Origin: Methanoregulaceae archaeon
GTDB taxonomy: Archaea > Halobacteriota > Methanomicrobia > Methanomicrobiales > Methanospirillaceae
Length of the DNA: 10,221 nucleotides
Direction: 5' to 3'
Assembly: GCA_019695435.1 (NCBI GenBank)
Contig: JACTVF010000064.1
Coordinates: 1-10,221 of the forward strand
Shown here in pieces: positions 1 to 5,770 of this stretch. Each line of letters opens with the position of its first letter. Within the stretch, counting starts at the first letter, position 1. Below the pieces are notes generated by a model. The model saw only the letters and a program-made list of their open reading frames with translations. It was not told the DNA's origin and did not search any database. Made by a program: the position numbers and the translations under genes.

Positions 1-1152
1 CGAGGTGTAGGGCATTTTCCCGGAGAGCCCGCCCATCTTCTCGATGTCCCGGGTGTGCGTGGCGTGCACCACCGATCCCGCCGTGAGGAAAAGGAGGCTT
101 TTGAAGAGCGCGTGGTTGAGGGAATGGAAGAGCGCCGCAAGCAGGCTGAGCGTCGCAAGCACCGCGAGTCCCGAGCAGGAGAATATCACAAAGAGGCCGA
201 TGCCGACAAAGATGATGCCGATATTCTCGATACTTGAGTACGCCAGCATCCCTTTTATGTCGTGTTCCTTGAGCGCGTATATCACGCCGAGCACCGCTGA
301 TGCAATGCCGGCAATGAGGATCAGCATGCCCCACCAGAGTTCAGGAGAGAAGACCGTGATAATGAACCGGAGGAGGCCGTAGACCGCGACCTTGAGCATC
401 ACGCCCGACATCAGTGCCGAGACAGGTGACGGGCTTGCCGGGTGAGCATAAGGGAGCCACTTGTGGAACGGGATGATCCCCGCCTTGATGGAAAACCCTG
501 TAAAGAGCGCGAGGAACGCGGCAGTGACAAGAGGCAGTGATGCAGGAGTGGCGTGCAGCGGGGCGATCGCAAACGAACCGGATGCGTAATAGAACCCGAT
601 GATCCCCAGCATCACGAAAAGCGTGGAGAGGTGGGTCATGACGAAATAGAAAATTCCGGCTTTTCTTGTTTCTTCCTGTGTATACTCGTACATGACAAGG
701 AAAAAGGAGGTGGCTGCCATCAGTTCCCAGAAGAGCAGGAACGAGAGGGTGTTTTCAGAGGCGACGATAAGCGCCATTGCGAGCACAAACAGGCTGATGC
801 AGCCGCAGAGCAGGTTCCGGCGGTTCCCGCCTTCCATGTGCTCAATATATCCCATCGTGTAGACTGCAACGCAGGCAGAGACACTTCCGATCAGGAACAG
901 GAAGAACGCGGCGAGACGATCGATGAAAAACTCTACTGAAAAGCCGGGGAACAGCTGCCATGCTGCAGGTGTGAAAGGTACACCGGTGACAAGGATGATA
1001 AGTGAGAGCACGGCAAGGAGGAGTGAGGCCCCGGCGGTGCAGGCAAGCGAGAGGGTGCAGATGATCCGGGTATCCCGTGCTGTGCCCAGCAGGGAAATGA
1101 CGGTGCCGGCAAGGAAGAGCGCGACAAGGGCGTAAAAAAGCAGGCTTAACAT
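1..1152 (-). CDS. NuoL/HyfB-like membrane antiporter subunit (N-terminal part, cut by window edge)
   Basis: A proton- or sodium-translocating membrane subunit of the NuoL/M/N-MrpA family, closest by eye to hydrogenase-4/-3 subunits HyfB/HycC, as found in energy-converting hydrogenases and complex I relatives. About 384 residues are visible and the reading frame stays open to base 1, so the C-terminus is outside. The protein is almost entirely hydrophobic helices. Numbering from the upper ATG (1155), key family residues are present: Glu144 in FWELMAATS, Lys224 in FSIKAGIIPFHKWLP, the PSPVSALMSGVMLK segment with Lys255, Lys296 in the next helix, and the H-x3-H-x3-K set in FHSLNHALFKS, followed by THTRDIEKMGGL, which is typical of HyfB-like members. 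Two ATGs are adjacent (1155 and 1152). The lower one lies 5 nt from a strong GGAGG (1158-1162) and is preferred. Partner hydrogenase subunits would be expected beyond the left edge. Confidence 0.9.
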   Translation of the reverse strand, partial: MLSLLFYALVALFLAGTVISLLGTARDTRIICTLSLACTAGASLLLAVLSLIILVTGVPFTPAAWQLFPGFSVEFFIDRLAAFFLFLIGSVSACVAVYTMGYIEHMEGGNRRNLLCGCISLFVLAMALIVASENTLSFLLFWELMAATSFFLVMYEYTQEETRKAGIFYFVMTHLSTLFVMLGIIGFYYASGSFAIAPLHATPASLPLVTAAFLALFTGFSIKAGIIPFHKWLPYAHPASPSPVSALMSGVMLKVAVYGLLRFIITVFSPELWWGMLILIAGIASAVLGVIYALKEHDIKGMLAYSSIENIGIIFVGIGLFVIFSCSGLAVLATLSLLAALFHSLNHALFKSLLFLTAGSVVHATHTRDIEKMGGLSGKMPYTS

Positions 1153-1157
1153 CATAT

Positions 1158-1162
1158 CCTCC
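1158..1162 (-). promoter_or_regulatory. Strong Shine-Dalgarno GGAGG of the HyfB-like gene
   Basis: Read on the minus strand, TAAGGAGGAT directly precedes ATGATG. Spacing is 2 nt to the first ATG and 5 nt to the second, which favours the second as start. A possible TATA box (GAATATATGCG, about 1223-1233) lies some 70 bp upstream of the start. It would give a leader of roughly 45 nt. Confidence 0.6.
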
Positions 1163-1269
1163 TTACGATCCTTCGTCTTGTGGATCCCCGCATGCGCAGT
1201 TGACGTGGTAATTCATCAACCGCGCATATATTCCGGTACCTGGATCGGGGCGTCATCATACATTCCCTG

Positions 1270-1695
1270 TTATGTATTCTGTTCACTATTCCCGGCAGAC
1301 GGATCGCGCTTCATGGGGCAGACATCGATCCCCGCAAGGTTGCCCATGCAGAACCCGAACCGGTCCCGGATCGTTTTTGGGAGCTCGGGTTCCGGGATCG
1401 GGTAAAACCCCATCTCGCCATAAAAGTCCATGAGTTCCGTCTTTGCGTGCATGTACAGCGTCTCGTGCCGGCCGCACTCCACGATCAGTTGTTTCATGAC
1501 CGACCGGGCAAAACCCCGGCGCCGGTACTCATCGAGCACGTACACACCGTCCACTTCAAAGCCGTCCGGGTGCCGGGAGCAGCGCGCGACGCCCACCAGC
1601 TGCGTCCCGGCAAACGCAGCAAAAAGCCGGTCCGTTGCGGCATCTGCCTTCTGCTGGTGGTAGTGGATCCAGAGTTCTTCTTCGGCCCGTACCAT
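1270..1695 (-). CDS. GNAT-family N-acetyltransferase (start uncertain)
   Basis: Transfers an acetyl group from acetyl-CoA to an unknown amine substrate; probably cytosolic. Numbering from the only in-frame ATG, the GNAT core is visible. Strands beta2-beta3 fall around LFAAFAGTQLVGVARCSR (24-41). Motif A, with the acetyl-CoA pyrophosphate loop, is VYVLDEYRRRGFARS (51-65; RRRGFA is the R-x-x-G-x-A loop). The C-terminal FYGEMGFYPI (91-100) is the usual Y-x-x-x-GF motif B. Downstream come two Cys (116 and 126) of unknown role. The frame stays open upstream of ATG 1695 to about 2001. Residues encoded at about 1696-1737 (TGTVDVRELSPHE) look like the family's beta1-alpha1, so the ATG at 1695 probably truncates the domain. 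No in-frame ATG, GTG or TTG exists upstream; only CTG codons (1858-1860, 1855-1857) are available. The gene may use a rare start, or its start may be lost. Confidence 0.75.
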   Translation of the reverse strand: MVRAEEELWIHYHQQKADAATDRLFAAFAGTQLVGVARCSRHPDGFEVDGVYVLDEYRRRGFARSVMKQLIVECGRHETLYMHAKTELMDFYGEMGFYPIPEPELPKTIRDRFGFCMGNLAGIDVCPMKRDPSAGNSEQNT

Positions 1696-2273
1696 CTCGT
1701 GGGGTGAGAGTTCCCGAACATCGACGGTGCCGGTAACCGGGTGAACTGCCTCGGCATGTCCCGATGTGAAGAAATGCTGCTGGAGCCGGTGAATAAGACT
1801 GGGGCGGAAGGCGACAAAACTCCCGCACTCTTCTCCGGCAAGTGCATAGAGTACCAGCAGTGTTGTATCTTCTCCGGAGGGTTCCGTTTTTATTCCTGCG
1901 GACTGTGCTGGCGTACGGTGACTCCTCCGGGGTATGGTGAGATGGGTGTTGTAATGCGCCCGGAGTTCCCTGCCCCGGCCATCACAACACAGGAGGTCTA
2001 ATTAATTTTATTTGCTCTACCATATAGATTTTGGTTGTTTTGCAGAAAAGGAACCGCACCGGACTGATGCCCGGCCCGTAAAATTGCATCATAAAAAGAC
2101 GAGCTGTGATAAACCTGCCTTTATTCCCGGGTCCGGGTTCTTCAAGGGTACAATCTCTTTCATGCGCGTTTGGGAAGTCTTTTTTCGCCGCGCTTGTAAA
2201 TACAACGAGATTATCGGTCAAAATGACAGGAACCCGGAAATTCTTCCGCAAATTCAGCGTTACAAAAAATGAC
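1696..2273. other. Mostly non-coding stretch between GNAT and carbonic anhydrase genes
   Basis: The part from 1696 to about 1860 probably encodes the N-terminus of the GNAT protein in the same minus-strand frame. From about 1861 to 2273 I see no convincing gene; the short ORFs on both strands have no family features. A GATGC/GCATC inverted repeat (2066-2070 and 2085-2089) encloses GGCCCGTAAAATTGC, which recurs with one change at 3746-3760. Confidence 0.5.
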
Positions 2274-2283
2274 AATATTTAAG
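2274..2283 (+). promoter_or_regulatory. Putative TATA box for the carbonic anhydrase gene
   Basis: AATATTTAAG sits about 38-47 bp upstream of the ATG at 2321 and about 65 bp upstream of the alternative ATG at 2345. This fits an archaeal TATA box with a short leader. The GGGGAG at 2294-2299 is too far from either ATG for a standard Shine-Dalgarno. Confidence 0.4.
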
Positions 2284-2320
2284 GCATCCCCAAGGGGAGT
2301 AAACATCACTGTGGACGTGC

Positions 2321-2926
2321 ATGTGTGCAGTCAGGAATGCTGACATGATTGACAACCTGCTTTTGGGGAATTACAAATTCCGTGAATCTGATTTTACGCC
2401 GAATATCGATCACTACCGCGAACTGGCAAGCAGCCAGCACCCTTCAGTGCTCTGGATCGGGTGCTCGGACTCGCGGTTACAGACCGGACATATCACTCAG
2501 GCAAAAGCCGGGGAACTTTTTATCCAGCGCAATATTGGCAACATTGTGCCGATCCATGACTGGAACTTTGCAACGGTGCTTGAATATGCGGTTTCCCACC
2601 TCCATGTGAGCGATGTTGTGATCTGTGGGCATTCCAACTGCGGGGCGATCCGGGCACTGGATCATGAGAGCACGGACTCGTATATTCCGCTCTGGTTAAA
2701 CAATGCCCGCGATGCAAAAACACGGGTGGATAAAACGATCCCCCCGCCAAAGACTGTACAGGAACAGGAAGAACGCTATAGACTCATCGAGCAGGAAAAT
2801 GTACGACTCCAGATCGAGCATTTGCATACATACCCGCTTTTAAAAAAGGCGGTGGACGATCAGAAGGTAGAGGTCCACGGGCTCTATTACGATCTCGGGA
2901 CCGGGGTGCTGAGCCGTATCTGCTGA
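2321..2926 (+). CDS. Beta-class carbonic anhydrase
   Basis: Zinc enzyme that interconverts CO2 and bicarbonate. In an autotrophic or CO2-reducing methanogen it would supply bicarbonate or CO2 to carboxylases and methanogenesis; carbamoyl phosphate synthase, encoded further along in this window, also uses bicarbonate. The 201-residue length is normal for the family. The zinc and active-site motifs are intact: WIGCSDSR (Cys48, with the Asp50-Arg52 dyad) and ICGHSNCGAI (His104, Cys107). Other family segments include LFIQRNIGNIV (66-76) and the C-terminal VEVHGLYYDLGTGVL, which matches the family's HGWWYDIETG-type ending. ATG 2345 (MIDNLLLGNYKF) is an equally good start and would remove eight residues that the family does not need. 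Convergent with the thioredoxin-like gene, 14 bp apart. Confidence 0.95.
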   Translation: MCAVRNADMIDNLLLGNYKFRESDFTPNIDHYRELASSQHPSVLWIGCSDSRLQTGHITQAKAGELFIQRNIGNIVPIHDWNFATVLEYAVSHLHVSDVVICGHSNCGAIRALDHESTDSYIPLWLNNARDAKTRVDKTIPPPKTVQEQEERYRLIEQENVRLQIEHLHTYPLLKKAVDDQKVEVHGLYYDLGTGVLSRIC

Positions 2927-2940
2927 AGAAGAAATGCTCT

Positions 2941-3279
2941 TTAAAGGCACGCATCGATCTCGTTTTTTATCCGGTCGAGCGCGATCCTCCCGATCCGGGT
3001 GAGTTTCCCGTTCACAAGAACCATCGGAATCGGCGGGTAATCCTGTTCGAGGATTGCGCGGATGTGTGGAGGTACTTCGTCATCGATGAGCGTGAGCCTG
3101 AGCTCCACTTTGTCGCCGTAGGTCTCTTTAAGGACGGCCTTGAGCGCATCGAAGGCTTTTGAGAGTTTTCCTGACGGGTGGCATTCGGAAAGGCCGCAGG
3201 TCCGGTTCGCGTCGCAGGGAAACGGGGAACAGTCTGAATATTTCAACCCGACAATCTCGACAAGGATGGGGTCACTCAT
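2941..3279 (-). CDS. Small Cys-rich thioredoxin-fold protein
   Basis: A 112-residue protein with a probable thioredoxin-like fold; exact role unknown. Seen in the sequence: a beta-strand start (ILVEIVGLKYSDCS), then four Cys at 17, 22, 28 and 33 (C-x4-C-x5-C-x4-C), an alpha-helical middle (FDALKAVLKETYGDKVELRLT), and YPPIPMVLVNGKLTRIG (81-97), which looks like the cis-Pro loop and beta-hairpin of thioredoxin and glutaredoxin folds. The classical CxxC is absent. The four Cys could bind a metal or Fe-S cluster, or form two disulfides (inference). The frame is open to 3387, but the upstream part (MRIPVKRQGQ...) runs through the promoter and a repeat unit. ATG 3279 is therefore chosen, about 22 nt below a good TATA box, implying a leaderless or nearly leaderless mRNA. 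Confidence 0.75.
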   Translation of the reverse strand: MSDPILVEIVGLKYSDCSPFPCDANRTCGLSECHPSGKLSKAFDALKAVLKETYGDKVELRLTLIDDEVPPHIRAILEQDYPPIPMVLVNGKLTRIGRIALDRIKNEIDACL

Positions 3280-3300
3280 GTACGATAGGTTGGCGCGAAC

Positions 3301-3314
3301 GGTATTTTTAGTAT
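3301..3314 (-). promoter_or_regulatory. TATA box of the thioredoxin-like gene
   Basis: Minus-strand ATACTAAAAATACC ends 22 nt before the ATG at 3279. This is the spacing expected when transcription starts at or next to the start codon. No Shine-Dalgarno is visible. A GGGGTG/CACCCC inverted repeat (3320-3325 and 3342-3347) lies just upstream. Confidence 0.55.
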
Positions 3315-3367
3315 TGGGAGGGGTGCAATGGCGGGTTTGTCCACCCCCCACACGGAACTGGCCCTGT

Positions 3368-3545
3368 CTTTTTACCGGAATCCTCATATTGCAATCCGAT
3401 CTTTTTTCAGGGAACTCAAGCGATCGGGCCGAATATTTTTTTTGAAAAGTCCGGCAACCTCAACAGACTTTTTTTGAAAAGTTCAGCTGTCGAGCCGGTC
3501 ATTTTTCAGAAAAAGAACGTCCCGGCAATTTTTCAAAAAAGATCG
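3368..3545. repeat. T-tract repeat array 1 (about 33-bp period)
   Basis: T-runs begin at about 3369, 3402, 3436, 3469, 3502 and 3529, so spacings are 33, 34, 33, 33 and 27. After each run comes a related GC-richer segment, such as TTTGAAAAGTCCGGCAACC or TTTGAAAAGTTCAGCTGTCG. It is the same family as the larger array at 4157-4690 but less regular. The spacings are not multiples of three and no frame is kept open, so it is not coding. Confidence 0.7.
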
Positions 3546-4156
3546 CCCCCCCTGTCCCCCGCTTCACGCTCCGAAAAAAAGAAAGCCGGACCCCCGTAAC
3601 TCAAATTGAAGGGGGGGTGCCATCATTATTTCAGTTTCCTGATCTGTTCTTCGCGTGGAGTTTCAACTGCGGAGGGCCGCACCCTTACCTGTGTTTTCAC
3701 CGTCGTAGGAAATCCTGCCAGAATGCCCGTTTACCGGCACATCCGGGCCCGTAAAACTGCCCGATCGACTCGCCCCAAAATTCGTGCTTTTATATTGGTC
3801 TATTTGTCAAAATAAGCCCAAATTGAACCCCATATAATGCCCATAATCGGGTCATATCGGCCCATTTCGGGCCACTGTTTTCAGGATCAACCGAAAACTC
3901 ATACGGGCCTGAGATCGGCCTTTAAAATCGCGATACGTGAACCTTTTATTTTGTCCGATTACAAAAATACGGCTGATTTGAGCTTATTTTGAAACGGAGC
4001 CCGATACGGGGTTCTTTTAATCTGAAAAAGGGCAATCTGAGGCCAGATTGAGCCCGGAATAGGGCAGAGCAGTACCCCTCCCTGAACGCAAACAGGATGG
4101 GGTGGGCATCATTCTCCCCCCTTTGCCCGCTCAAAATGTTCACAAGGATTTTCCGG
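3546..4156. other. Non-coding region between the two repeat arrays
   Basis: About 600 bp without a recognisable gene; the short ORFs here (3606-3815 plus, 3946-4143 minus) have no family features. Visible items are a hairpin of ACCCCC/GGGGGT (3590-3595 and 3613-3618), copies of CAAATTGAA followed by G or C runs (near 3602 and 3820), several scattered GGCCC/GGGCC and GAGCCCG words between 3820 and 4060, and GGCCCGTAAAACTGC (3746-3760). Confidence 0.5.
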
Positions 4157-4690
4157 CTTTTCCGGAAAATTGGATAACCTTGCCGGCCTTTTTCCGGAAA
4201 GATCCATAACTCTCACGAACTTTTTTTTGAAAATCTCAGCAACTGAGCTGGCTTTTTTCCGGAATTGCCGGCTCTTGACCCGAACTTTTTTGAAAATCTC
4301 AGTAACCGATCCGATCTTTTTTGAGAATCCTCAGCTCGTGACCCGTTCTTTTTTTGTAATCCTCAGCACCCTGACCGGACTTTTTTGCTGCACGGGCGCA
4401 CGGTCCGGAATGCCTCCGTCGGAGGATATAATGATTATCCGTGGATCGGGCCCGTGGGAGGGGCGGGCGGTGCCGATCTTTTCTGAAAATTCTCAGCAAC
4501 CCGATCGATTTTTTTTGCAATTGCCGGGTCGCGGGTCAAACATTTTTTAAAATCCTCAGCAACTTGCTCGAACTTTTTTGAAAATTGCCGGCTCGTGATC
4601 CGATCTTTTTTCAAAATGCTCAGCAGCTCGATCGATCTCTTCTGAGAATTGTCCGCTTGCGACCGGAAGTTTTCAAAGAAAAAAGTGGGT
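4157..4690. repeat. T-tract tandem array 2: 32-bp units in alternating A/B types (64-bp dimer)
   Basis: Unit starts at the T-run are 4157, 4188, 4220, 4252, 4285, 4316, 4348, 4380, then 4478, 4509, 4542, 4573, 4605, 4637 and about 4669, with spacings of 31-33. Each unit is C, 5-8 T, a short GAAAAT-like stretch, then a GC-rich half. Type A halves read TCAGCAACCGATC-like (4220, 4285, 4348, 4478, 4542, 4605). Type B halves read TTGCCGGCTCGTGACCCG-like (4252, 4509, 4573, partly 4316 and 4637). A and B alternate, giving a 64-bp higher-order unit. The 98-bp gap at 4380-4478 equals about three units and keeps the A/B phase. Unit length shifts the reading frame, so it is not protein-coding, and there are no constant repeats with unique spacers as in CRISPR. 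Confidence 0.85.
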
Positions 4691-4729
4691 GGCTGTACGG
4701 ATCTACCAGTTCTGGAAACGGATCCAGAA

Positions 4730-4757
4730 GATGGGGGCTTCGCCCCATACCCCCATC
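4730..4757. terminator. GC hairpin downstream of the HEAT gene, possible terminator
   Basis: GATGGGGG (4730-4737) and CCCCCATC (4750-4757) form a perfect 8-bp stem with a 12-nt loop. Inside, GGGGCTTCGCCCC offers an alternative tighter hairpin. It lies about 45 bp beyond the stop of the minus-strand HEAT gene. No U-run follows closely on that strand, so its role as terminator is uncertain; it could be an interspersed hairpin. Confidence 0.3.
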
Positions 4758-4799
4758 AGCGAGCAGTGCCGCCGCCCAAGAGGCCCGATGCGCACATGT

Positions 4800-5084
4800 T
4801 CATTTGAGATTGCCGGCCATCACCTGTTTGATCATCTCCATCGCTTCCTGGATAGTCTCCCTCGCATCCTCCCGCTCGATCCGGTAGAGTTTCTGCAGGG
4901 GAACCAGTGCCCGTGGATCCCCGAGCATGCCCAGTGCCCAGGCAGCTTTTGTCCGCACGCGTGCATCGTCATCCCACAGGGTGTCAATTAACGGCTCCAC
5001 GGCCCGGGGATCTCCCAGCCGTCCCAGCGCTTCCGCCGCATTCCACCGCGTCCCTTCATTATCATCGGAGAGCTTTTCGATCAT
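4800..5084 (-). CDS. Short HEAT-repeat (PBS-lyase type) protein
   Basis: A 94-residue alpha-helical scaffold protein built from HEAT-like repeats, which normally mediate protein-protein contacts; partner unknown. Repeat 1 covers residues 1-25 (IEKLSDDNEGTRWNAAEALGRLGD), repeat 2 covers 26-57 (PRAVEPLIDTLWDDDARVRTKAAWALGMLGD), and repeat 3 (58-90, PRALVPLQKL...) serves as a C-terminal cap. The D-x-R/x-R-x-x-A-A-x-A-L-G-x-L-G-D pattern is clear in the first two. The frame extends nine codons upstream (...TPNTLEI) to a TGA without another start, and those residues would complete helix A of repeat 1. The gene may thus be a shortened remnant of a longer HEAT protein. No strong promoter or Shine-Dalgarno is seen. 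Confidence 0.8.
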   Translation of the reverse strand: MIEKLSDDNEGTRWNAAEALGRLGDPRAVEPLIDTLWDDDARVRTKAAWALGMLGDPRALVPLQKLYRIEREDARETIQEAMEMIKQVMAGNLK

Positions 5085-5163
5085 GATTTCAAGAGTGTTT
5101 GGCGTAGCCTGTCACCTTCGCCGGGCGGTTGATTGTTCCTATGTGGTGCATGGGGTGAGAAGA

Positions 5164-5246
5164 AGGTTCTGTCAGGGTATCCGCAGTTCCCGGAATCTGA
5201 TACTTCAAAGAAAAGTCACTGCCTGCCTAAACACCTGACAGAACCT
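5164..5246. repeat. Inverted repeat element, 13-bp perfect arms
   Basis: AGGTTCTGTCAGG (5164-5176) and CCTGACAGAACCT (5234-5246) are perfect reverse complements 57 bp apart, with a nested GTATC/GATAC pair (5177-5181 and 5199-5203) extending the left stem. It may be a remnant of a small transposable element, an RNA hairpin, or an operator. No target-site duplication is evident at the edges, and no internal gene is present. Confidence 0.6.
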
Positions 5247-5307
5247 GCGAGATTTCTATGCGAGAGAAAAGAGAGATCCCCGGAGCGATGGACAGGTGCG
5301 ATGACTC

Positions 5308-5415
5308 CCGCCGCTCCCGAAGGGACGCCCCCGCGGCGGATCACGTGAGAAAGAGCCCGAACCGGCACTTGCCCCGCCGTGCCCCGAGAGGGGCCCTGAG
5401 GCGGGGAGAACTCAC
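5308..5415. other. Two GC-rich nested hairpins, candidate structured RNA
   Basis: Hairpin 1 has CCGCCGC (5308-5314) paired with GCGGCGG (5333-5339), enclosing TCCC-GAA-GGGA (5315-5325), with a 7-nt bulge on the 3' side. Hairpin 2 has CCCCGCC (5372-5378) paired with GGCGGGG (5400-5406), enclosing CCCC-GAGA-GGGG (5382-5393), a GNRA-type tetraloop. GTGAG (5345-5349) and CTCAC (5411-5415) could close a longer stem around hairpin 2. The short ORFs crossing this stretch on both strands look like GC-rich noise. The class is not recognised: it lacks obvious C/D boxes, and it does not match SRP or RNase P signatures by eye. Confidence 0.35.
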
Positions 5416-5439
5416 ACAAGAGCTCACTACATTAAGCCA

Positions 5440-5727
5440 TTGAGCCGGACGATCCAGCAATACGTTGATCACCCCGAATACAAGTATGATAGCAATGAGG
5501 GATTTTTAGAGCGAAAACGCATTCACGTTTCTGAAGTTGTCCATATCGGAAAAGAGGCCATTAATATCGAGGATGAGCCGCTAGATGGTGGAAACGTTCA
5601 GGTATTCAGAGATAATGAGAAAGAACGACGGAGGATTGTTGAGATGCGGCAATGTGATGCGGAACGGCTGGGGATTAACCGGGGAACGTGATGGAGAATT
5701 AAACACATGAAGGAACATGACAGATAA
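5440..5727 (+). pseudogene. Broken ORF resembling the C-terminal tail of archaeal Cas1
   Basis: An 83-residue frame (TTG 5440 to TGA 5689-5691) with no good ribosome site or own promoter. The segment HIGKEAINIEDEPL, then RRRIVEMRQCDAERLGINRGT, resembles from memory the C-terminal extension of some archaeal Cas1 proteins: an IGK-x-x-x-I-x-x-x-x-P segment, an acidic linker, then a helix ending A-x-x-LGI-x-x-x-TLW/TLH-x-x-KK. Reading through the TGA gives WRIKHMKEHDR then TAA (5725-5727), which continues the expected pattern with the stop sitting where Leu is usual. It thus looks like a Cas1 remnant killed by an internal stop and 5' loss. The Cas1 catalytic residues are not present in this piece. 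An alternative is a small Fis-type helix-turn-helix protein. No CRISPR array is seen nearby. Confidence 0.4.
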
Positions 5728-5752
5728 TTAAAAGGGAATAATTAAAAAGAGA
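5724..5752 (+). promoter_or_regulatory. AT-rich tandem 14-bp repeat upstream of the HEPN-like gene
   Basis: ATAATTAAAAGGGA followed immediately by ATAATTAAAAAGAG forms two near-identical 14-bp copies, 19-47 bp before the ATG at 5771. TTAAAA in each could act as a TATA element, and the duplication could provide tandem promoters or a repeated operator. No Shine-Dalgarno is obvious before the ATG. Confidence 0.4.
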
Positions 5753-5770
5753 ACGATAAAACTACAAACC

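Noticed and set aside
553..939. Plus-strand ORFs of 60-130 residues across 44-1135
   Set aside because: They are antisense shadows of the HyfB-like gene, whose minus-strand translation has clear transmembrane and catalytic motifs.
1259..1278. ATACAT/ATGTAT dyad over the GNAT stop codon as a terminator
   Set aside because: The stem is only 6 bp of A/T-rich pairs and no T-run follows on the minus strand.
1982..2275. Overlapping ORFs of 97 (minus) and 86 (plus) residues upstream of the carbonic anhydrase gene
   Set aside because: Neither shows a family pattern; the region contains promoter-like AT-rich sequence and both ORFs lack ribosome sites.
4170..4550. 126-residue plus-strand ORF with repeated Phe/Leu-rich segments across the T-tract array
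   Set aside because: The repetition comes from the 32-bp DNA repeat. Unit lengths of 31-33 bp shift frame, Phe-Phe runs are just T-runs, and no start signal or family feature exists.
4157..4690. CRISPR array
   Set aside because: The period is about 32/64 bp, but all parts of the unit are degenerate copies of each other; there are no constant repeats separated by unique spacers.
3368..4690. Replication origin with ORB elements
   Set aside because: No Orc1/Cdc6 gene is in the window and no recognisable ORB sequence was found; T-tracts alone are not enough.
5258..5443. Arg-rich 61-residue plus ORF and 67-residue minus ORF over the GC hairpins
   Set aside because: Composition follows GC-rich inverted repeats; no motif, promoter or Shine-Dalgarno supports either.
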